From Microcaldota archaeon (GTDB taxonomy: Archaea > Micrarchaeota > Micrarchaeia > Micrarchaeales > Micrarchaeaceae): a stretch of 8,113 bases of DNA. The stretch lies in NCBI GenBank assembly GCA_021850375.1, contig JAJZLZ010000043.1, positions 6,753 through 14,865 of the forward strand, in the 5' to 3' direction. Positions 1 through 4,689 of this stretch are shown piece after piece; positions within the stretch are counted from its first letter, which is position 1; each line of letters starts with the position of its first letter. Made by a program: the position numbers and the translations under genes. A model generated the notes under the pieces. It was not told where the DNA came from. It searched no databases and was given only the letters and a program-made list of their open reading frames with translations.

Positions 1-991
1 GCGCCTCTACGTCTATATTGCCTTTTGAGTAGTGGGGAAGCTCCTCTTTTTGTATCTGCCTAAAGCGTATGTCATTATCCCTAAATCCTATGCGTTTTAG
101 GAAATCGTTCTCTATGCAAAGCAGATATGCCATAAACTCATTTGGTATATACCCGTTATCTAAGCACTCCTTCAACGTCAGCGTCTCGTATTCTGTTTTG
201 CCGCTTGCCTGCAAAGTTGCGGAGAAGAAATTGAGTTTTGTTGAAAGCGCAGCATTAATGTCGACTTTCTTATTGTTCAACACAATCTCCTTCTCATCAG
301 GGTCAATGAAATATTCCAGCTCCATCTGCGTGAATTCGCGCATGCGTATAAGCATGCGCCTTGGAGATATCTCGTTTCTAAACGCGCGCCCTATTTGGCC
401 TATTGCGATTGGCAGCTTAATGCCTCCTGCGCGAAATATGGCCTTGAAATCCATAAATATTCCCTGCGCGGTCTCGGGGCGCATATATGCCTGTATCTCT
501 CCTGTAGGGCCTATTTTTGTACCCATCATGAGGTTGAATTTTTTAACCTCGCCTGTGAGTGTTGTTTTGCATGCATCGCACAATATCTTCTCGGAGACAA
601 TAGCATTGCCCATCTCCTCAAGGCTCATTCTTTTTATGCTAGAGAGCTTTTCCATATCATTTTTAGATTCATATAATTCCTCCAAGAGCTTGTCTGCCCG
701 GTGGCTTTTGGAGCACTTCTTGCACACTAAAATTGGGTCTGTAAAATTCGATAGGTGCCCAGAGGCCTCAAAGACTATTGAAGGGGAAACAAGGGTGGTC
801 TCCACTTCCAGGTTGCCTAAAGACTCTATAAATGTTTTGCGCCACTCGTTTACGATGTTGTTTTTTATTCGCGTTCCAAGTGGTCCATAGTCATAAAATC
901 CGCCCATATCTCCATATATACTAAATGCCGGAAGTATTATCGCGCGCCTTGATGCTAGATTGACCAGGGCTTCGACGTTCTGCTTATCCAT
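1..991 (-). CDS. glyS: Glycyl-tRNA synthetase, archaeal/eukaryotic alpha2 type (N-terminal 330 residues, 3' end outside window)
   Basis: This class II aminoacyl-tRNA synthetase joins glycine to tRNA-Gly in the cytoplasm, using ATP. The start is ATG at 991-989; an in-frame TAG at 1015-1013 with no other start between leaves this as the only choice. Reading leftward, the protein begins MDKQNVEALVNLASRR, then GGFYDYGPLG (about 30-39), the motif 1 region typical of GlyRS. Two cysteine pairs (C90/C93 and C138/C141) suggest a zinc-binding insertion. GPTGEIQAYMRPETAQGIF (161-179) is the family signature. Motif 2 follows (FRNEISPRR at 204-212, then REFTQME at 218-224), and RFRQ (309-312) with HYSKG (320-324) sits just before the edge. 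Family members of this type are usually near 550-600 residues, so roughly 40% is missing, including motif 3 and the anticodon-binding domain. It is divergent from the D-aminoacyl-tRNA deacylase. No convincing Shine-Dalgarno lies close to the ATG, so a short-leader mRNA is likely. Identity is secure; only the C-terminus is unseen. Confidence 0.96.
   Translation of the reverse strand, partial: MDKQNVEALVNLASRRAIILPAFSIYGDMGGFYDYGPLGTRIKNNIVNEWRKTFIESLGNLEVETTLVSPSIVFEASGHLSNFTDPILVCKKCSKSHRADKLLEELYESKNDMEKLSSIKRMSLEEMGNAIVSEKILCDACKTTLTGEVKKFNLMMGTKIGPTGEIQAYMRPETAQGIFMDFKAIFRAGGIKLPIAIGQIGRAFRNEISPRRMLIRMREFTQMELEYFIDPDEKEIVLNNKKVDINAALSTKLNFFSATLQASGKTEYETLTLKECLDNGYIPNEFMAYLLCIENDFLKRIGFRDNDIRFRQIQKEELPHYSKGNIDVEA
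338..359. repeat. Perfect 8-bp inverted repeat with 6-base loop inside the GlyRS gene
   Basis: GCGCATGC at 338-345 is followed by a six-base loop (346-351) and its exact reverse complement GCATGCGC at 352-359. On the coding (minus) strand it spans codons of the motif 2 segment RMLIRMR, where the residue pair Arg-Met occurs twice and is written CGC ATG both times. Codon choice therefore largely explains it, but the mRNA could form a GC-rich hairpin here. Confidence 0.6.
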
Positions 992-1075
992 ATAATCAAC
1001 AATTTGAGTTACCTAATAATTAGAGACATTAATTGTATTATATCTTGTGATTTAGATATATATGCGGTGTTTTAA
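992..1075. promoter_or_regulatory. Divergent promoter region between glyS and dtdA
   Basis: These 84 bases separate two divergent starts and are very AT-rich. An archaeal TATA-like stretch, TATTATAT, lies at 1036-1043. Centred near 1040, it would place plus-strand initiation around 1066 (leader of about 10 bases for the deacylase). Read on the other strand (GATATAATA, about 1045-1037), it would place minus-strand initiation near 1015 (leader of about 24 bases for glyS). A second TATA-like stretch at 1051-1062 (TTTAGATATATA) is too close to the GTG at 1076 for normal archaeal spacing. The assignment rests on spacing and composition only; no operator is recognisable. Confidence 0.5.
1066..1069 (+). 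promoter_or_regulatory. Possible ribosome binding site for the GTG start of dtdA
   Basis: GGTG at 1066-1069 ends six bases before the GTG start codon at 1076 and matches part of the archaeal anti-Shine-Dalgarno complement GGTGA. It is short, so it only mildly supports the start. The stronger argument is the in-frame TAA at 1073-1075 directly before the GTG, with no alternative start for about 40 codons downstream. Confidence 0.4.
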
Positions 1076-1858
1076 GTGCGCTTTCTCTTCTATGATCGCT
1101 CCGATGAAATATCCAACGGAATCGGGAATGCAGTGCTTGGGCAATTGGATTTGGATGAGACTAAATTTGGCGAACATGTGGCATTTACAAACGGCAGCAT
1201 AATGGTCGTCGAATTAAACCAGCGCATAATATTTACCGACGAATTGGTCAAGGGGATTACAAAGGATCCCATCATATTCCTAAGCCGTCATGTAAGCGCA
1301 GACAATGTAGAGGCGCTAACAGTGCATCCTACTGGAAATTGGTCGAATGTCGCAGAATACGGCGGCGAGCCAAAGGCTCTATCTGTGGCGGATCCGTACA
1401 TGATGGCAAATCTTCTAAGGGGGCTTGCGGAGCTAAACACCATAGAATTTGAGGTCACATACGAAGCGACCCATCACGGTCCCAAGACAAATGCGCCATC
1501 TCTTTTTATAGAAGCGGGAGGGCCAAAAAGCATAAACCCTCATGCATATACAATAGTGGCGCAGGCGATAGTGAAAGCCCTCGAGCGCCAAGAAGAAGTG
1601 GGCGAGGTTGCAATGGGCATAGGATCCGGCCACTATCCAAGCAAGTTCACCAAACAGGCGCTAGAGTCTAAATATGCGATGTCGCATATGATGCCAAAGT
1701 ACATGTGCGATAATTTAGACATGTTAGGCGAAGCCGCGGTTAGATCGAGCCCGCAGGCAAACAAGGCGTTAATAGATTGGAAGGGCCTAAAATCTTCGCA
1801 ACGCTCAAGTATAATATCAGTACTAAACGATTTGGGAATTGATCACGTAAGAATATAG
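1076..1858 (+). CDS. dtdA: D-aminoacyl-tRNA deacylase, DTD2/GEK1 type
   Basis: This enzyme hydrolyses the ester bond of D-aminoacyl-tRNAs (D-Tyr and others), recycling tRNA and keeping D-amino acids out of proteins. The DTD2 family (Pfam tRNA_deacylase, formerly DUF516) is a metal-dependent enzyme of archaea and plants, unrelated to bacterial DTD1. Family landmarks are present in order: SRH (70-72) in a conserved strand-turn, LTVHPTGN (81-88), ATHHGP (131-136) with the putative metal-site histidines, PSLFIE (141-146), and GIGSGHY (181-187) followed by FTKQAL. At 260 residues it is close to the family norm of about 270. The stretch after FIE (AGGPKSINPHA) departs from the usual GSxExxW pattern as I recall it, without loss of the histidine motifs. 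Start is GTG, forced by an in-frame TAA immediately upstream. It ends in TAG (1856-1858), and the helicase downstream continues in the same frame. Divergence from glyS suggests a tRNA-quality neighbourhood. Identity is confident; substrate range is inferred from the family. Confidence 0.93.
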   Translation: MRFLFYDRSDEISNGIGNAVLGQLDLDETKFGEHVAFTNGSIMVVELNQRIIFTDELVKGITKDPIIFLSRHVSADNVEALTVHPTGNWSNVAEYGGEPKALSVADPYMMANLLRGLAELNTIEFEVTYEATHHGPKTNAPSLFIEAGGPKSINPHAYTIVAQAIVKALERQEEVGEVAMGIGSGHYPSKFTKQALESKYAMSHMMPKYMCDNLDMLGEAAVRSSPQANKALIDWKGLKSSQRSSIISVLNDLGIDHVRI

Positions 1859-1863
1859 GGCGA

Positions 1864-1878
1864 TTATATAGATATATA
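1864..1878 (+). promoter_or_regulatory. TATA-like element upstream of the helicase gene
   Basis: TTATATAGATATATA at 1864-1878 resembles an archaeal TATA box. Centred near 1869-1871, it would start transcription around 1895-1897, only a few bases before the TTG at 1901, giving a nearly leaderless mRNA. The 10-mer TAGATATATA (1869-1878) also occurs upstream of the deacylase at 1053-1062. The alternative is that these bases are coding, being in frame with both flanking genes and free of stops (see findings). The gene could equally be read from the deacylase transcript, because the gap is only 42 bases. Confidence 0.35.
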
Positions 1879-1900
1879 CGAATTCTTCTTAAAGGAAAAG

Positions 1901-4618
1901 TTGCAGTATACCAAAATACAAAAAATAGCAATTCCAATAATAAAGCAAAATAAAAACTGCATAATAGTCGCACCGACGGGGCATGGAAAGACTGAGGCGG
2001 CGATACTTCCAATAATAGATCGCATATGCAAAATATCGGAAAAGGGCATAAAGCTCATATATATAACTCCGCTTCGAGCCCTTAACAGGGATATGATAAA
2101 GCGGCTGCAATTACTCTGCGATCATGCCAGCCTTACTGTCGGAGTGAGGCACGGTGATACGCCACAGGGGGAGAGGAAGCGGCAATCAATTAGCCCTCCA
2201 GATGTTATAGTTACAACCCCGGAAACGCTTCAGAGCATGCTGATAAATCCTGCATTCAAGAAGGCCTTCTCTGCCCTTAGCGCTGTTGTAGTGGATGAAA
2301 TACACGAACTCTATCATGCAAAAAGGGGCGCGCAGCTATGCGTAGCCCTTGAGCGCCTATCAGAGATAAAGCCCAATTATCAGCGCGTAGGGATAAGCGC
2401 AACAGTTGCAAATCCAAATCTTCTAGGCGCATACCTCTGCGGAAAGAGAGATTTTGAAGTTGCAAATTTCGGGCTTAAAAGAGAGATAGATCTTCTTGTC
2501 AAGATGCCAAGGCAATATTCGAGCAAAGTCTTGGAGTTTGTAGACGCATTCAAATTGGACGATATGGCGCTTGCAAGGCTTGAGTGCATAGCAAATCTTG
2601 TTTCAAATTCTAATAGGACCCTAATATTCGGCAACACGCGACAGGTTGTAGAACTTGTCGGGAGCAGGCTAGTGTATATGAATAACGCTATGAAGTTCGG
2701 AGGCATAGGTGTACATCACAGCTCGCTGGATCGTAATGAGCGCATAAGGATAGAGGAAGGCTTTAGGGACGGATCTATACGCGCAATAATAGCCACAAGC
2801 TCTCTTGAGCTTGGTATTGACATAGGTGCAATAGACCTTGTCGTGCAGTATGCATCTCCAAGGCAGGCACTAAGGCTTGCGCAGCGCGTAGGGCGTAGCG
2901 GGCATAAGATAGACGCAATGCCTAAAGGGGTTATAGTGTCATTAAATCCGATAGATGCGATAGAGTCCATAGCGGTGTGCGCGGAGGTAGTTGATGGCTC
3001 ATACGAAACATTAAAGCCGCACTACAAGGCGCAGGACATATTGGCAAATCAGATATGCGGCATAGCGCTAGACAGCGGCGGAATAAACATCGAAAACATC
3101 TATTCGATAGTAAAAAGATCCCTAATATATGCCGATCTGACTACCCAAGAGCTAAAGAGCCTGTTGGACTTTATGGCCGCGCAGCGCATGGTGGGATTTG
3201 ACGGAAACATAGTTACTCCTGGCGCGAGAACTAGAATGTATTACTATGGGCATTTGAGCGTTATAACAGACGTGAAGAAGTTCATCGTCAAGAACTTTAT
3301 CGACAACCGCATAATATCACTGCTTGACGAGAGGTTTGTGGCAAGCAGCATAGAGGAGGGTTCTATTTTTATAACAAAAGGCCTGCCATGGCGGGTTGTA
3401 AGCATAGATGATGAGGTAGTTTTCGTAGAGCCGAGCACAGATCTTGAGGCATCGGTGCCGGACTGGGAAGGAGAGGACATACCAGTCAGCTTCAATATAG
3501 CCCAGCGCGCCATGAAAATAATTGCGCACGGACTAGATGAGTACAATAAATTCTTAGATACTCAGAGCAAGGTCATCGTAAATAATTTTATAATAGAGAG
3601 CAAAAAGGATTACGAAATAAGTTTAAAGAACAGGGTTATAGAGTCATTTGACGACTATGTTGTAATATACACATGGCTTGGGAGCTCGGCAAACGACACT
3701 CTTGCCAAATTCATATCATATAACATGTCCAGCCGTTTCAATAGGAGCATAACAACAAAGACGACACCATATATGCTGCTAATAGAATCTGCGCCTCTAG
3801 ATCTGGTGTTGAAAATAATTAATGTTGCTTCAAAGCAGGCATTAATTAAAGATCTATTAGCCTATCTTGCACAGACCGAGATATTTCGTTACAGATTCAT
3901 CGCCGCCGCAAAGGTATTTGGGATAATTGACAGGGATGCCGGCATATCAAAAAACATGGCAAAAAAGCTAATGCAAATCATGCAAGCTACGCCCCTGTAT
4001 CAGGAGGCAACGCGTGAGGTGATGGAGAACTATTTTGACATACATCGGGCATCGGAGTTCTTAGAATCAATAGCGGATAAAGAAATAGACATAATAGTGC
4101 AGCGCCTTGATAGCCCCTCAAAACTCACGCGCGAGATAATCAACTATTCGTATTCCGCAAAGGAGCTTATAACCCCGCTTGCGCCAAATAGCGAGGTGAT
4201 AAAATCATTTACAGATTCGATATTAAAAAAGGAGACAAAGCTTTTGTGCACATATTGCGGCTTTGTGTTCTCGCGAAGCCTAAAGGAGATAGGTGAGCAG
4301 GAGGAGATCAAATGCCAGTTGTGCAAAAGCCCCCTAATATCAATATACAAAGAAGAGTTTGTAGAGGTAATTAACAAGAAGAAAAGAGGAAGAAGGCTCA
4401 CTAAAAATGAGGGCGAGCAATATAGCGAGATGGTAAAATATTCAAATCTAATTAGCGGATACGGTCCAAAGGCAATAATTGCCCTATCCGTATACGGCAT
4501 CGGTTTTACAACGGCATCAAGGGCGCTGATGATGCGAAGAAGAGACGAGAAGAGCTTTTTTGTAGACCTAATAGAGGCCCAGAAGACATTTATAAAAAAT
4601 AAGAAATATTGGTCATAA
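1901..4618 (+). CDS. lhr: Lhr-family superfamily 2 ATP-dependent helicase
   Basis: This is a DNA/RNA helicase of the Lhr (large helicase-related) family, with roles proposed in DNA repair and nucleic-acid remodelling. Motifs, numbered from TTG: IQ at 6-7 (Q motif), Walker A APTGHGKT (24-31, with His where Ser/Thr/Ala is usual), TPLRALNRD (56-64), TTPETL (105-110), DEIH (132-135, Walker B), SAT (166-168), LIFGNTRQ (241-248), SSLELGID (300-307) and QRVGRSGH (328-335). SSLELGIDIG with QRVGRSGH is characteristic of Lhr. Winged-helix and DEAD-associated regions follow, including FRYRFIAAAKVFGII (662-676). A CxxC pair of pairs (C783/C786, C805/C808) looks like a zinc ribbon; after it comes a basic stretch, then YGPKA and a TASRAL helix to the end. 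Length 905 suits the archaeal Lhr core forms. AGGA at 1893-1896 gives a tight ribosome site for TTG. The start is uncertain: homology seems to begin about 10-14 codons earlier, where no ATG, GTG or TTG exists. The archaeal Lhr subgroup (aLhr1 or aLhr2) is not assigned. Confidence 0.93.
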   Translation: MQYTKIQKIAIPIIKQNKNCIIVAPTGHGKTEAAILPIIDRICKISEKGIKLIYITPLRALNRDMIKRLQLLCDHASLTVGVRHGDTPQGERKRQSISPPDVIVTTPETLQSMLINPAFKKAFSALSAVVVDEIHELYHAKRGAQLCVALERLSEIKPNYQRVGISATVANPNLLGAYLCGKRDFEVANFGLKREIDLLVKMPRQYSSKVLEFVDAFKLDDMALARLECIANLVSNSNRTLIFGNTRQVVELVGSRLVYMNNAMKFGGIGVHHSSLDRNERIRIEEGFRDGSIRAIIATSSLELGIDIGAIDLVVQYASPRQALRLAQRVGRSGHKIDAMPKGVIVSLNPIDAIESIAVCAEVVDGSYETLKPHYKAQDILANQICGIALDSGGINIENIYSIVKRSLIYADLTTQELKSLLDFMAAQRMVGFDGNIVTPGARTRMYYYGHLSVITDVKKFIVKNFIDNRIISLLDERFVASSIEEGSIFITKGLPWRVVSIDDEVVFVEPSTDLEASVPDWEGEDIPVSFNIAQRAMKIIAHGLDEYNKFLDTQSKVIVNNFIIESKKDYEISLKNRVIESFDDYVVIYTWLGSSANDTLAKFISYNMSSRFNRSITTKTTPYMLLIESAPLDLVLKIINVASKQALIKDLLAYLAQTEIFRYRFIAAAKVFGIIDRDAGISKNMAKKLMQIMQATPLYQEATREVMENYFDIHRASEFLESIADKEIDIIVQRLDSPSKLTREIINYSYSAKELITPLAPNSEVIKSFTDSILKKETKLLCTYCGFVFSRSLKEIGEQEEIKCQLCKSPLISIYKEEFVEVINKKKRGRRLTKNEGEQYSEMVKYSNLISGYGPKAIIALSVYGIGFTTASRALMMRRRDEKSFFVDLIEAQKTFIKNKKYWS

Positions 4619-4629
4619 ATGAAATAAGC

Positions 4630-4634
4630 AAAAA
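4630..4634 (-). terminator. Possible T-run terminator for the gyrB-gyrA operon
   Basis: AAAAA at 4630-4634 is a run of five T on the minus strand, about 55 bases beyond the gyrA stop. Archaeal RNA polymerase terminates at T-rich non-template tracts without needing a hairpin. This tract is short and nothing else supports it. Confidence 0.3.
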
Positions 4635-4637
4635 TCA

Positions 4638-4643
4638 TTTTTT
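4638..4643 (+). terminator. T-run terminator downstream of the helicase
   Basis: TTTTTT at 4638-4643 lies 20 bases past the helicase TAA in the 71-base spacer between two convergent genes. A T-run like this is the usual archaeal intrinsic termination signal. The rest of the spacer (4644-4689) shows no ORF or RNA gene, only a 4-bp potential stem (CGCT/AGCG) too weak to call. Confidence 0.5.
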
Positions 4644-4689
4644 GTATGCTAAAAGCGCTATGGCACAGCGGCAATAGAAAATCTCAATA

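Noticed and set aside
69..890. Long plus-strand open frame (273 codons) opposite the GlyRS gene
   Set aside because: It is the antisense of an unmistakable glycyl-tRNA synthetase, and its translation has no recognisable domain.
1062..1064. ATG at 1062 as an alternative deacylase start
   Set aside because: It is out of frame with the deacylase, and the in-frame codon before the GTG at 1076 is a stop.
4144..4674. Minus-strand open frame of 176 codons opposite the helicase C-terminus, hydrophobic in places
   Set aside because: It lies opposite conserved helicase and zinc-ribbon coding sequence; the hydrophobic look comes from the complement of Lys/Asn/Ile-rich codons.
4650..4675. Possible RNA gene or hairpin in the convergent spacer
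   Set aside because: Only a 4-bp CGCT/AGCG stem can be drawn; there is no tRNA or other RNA signature.
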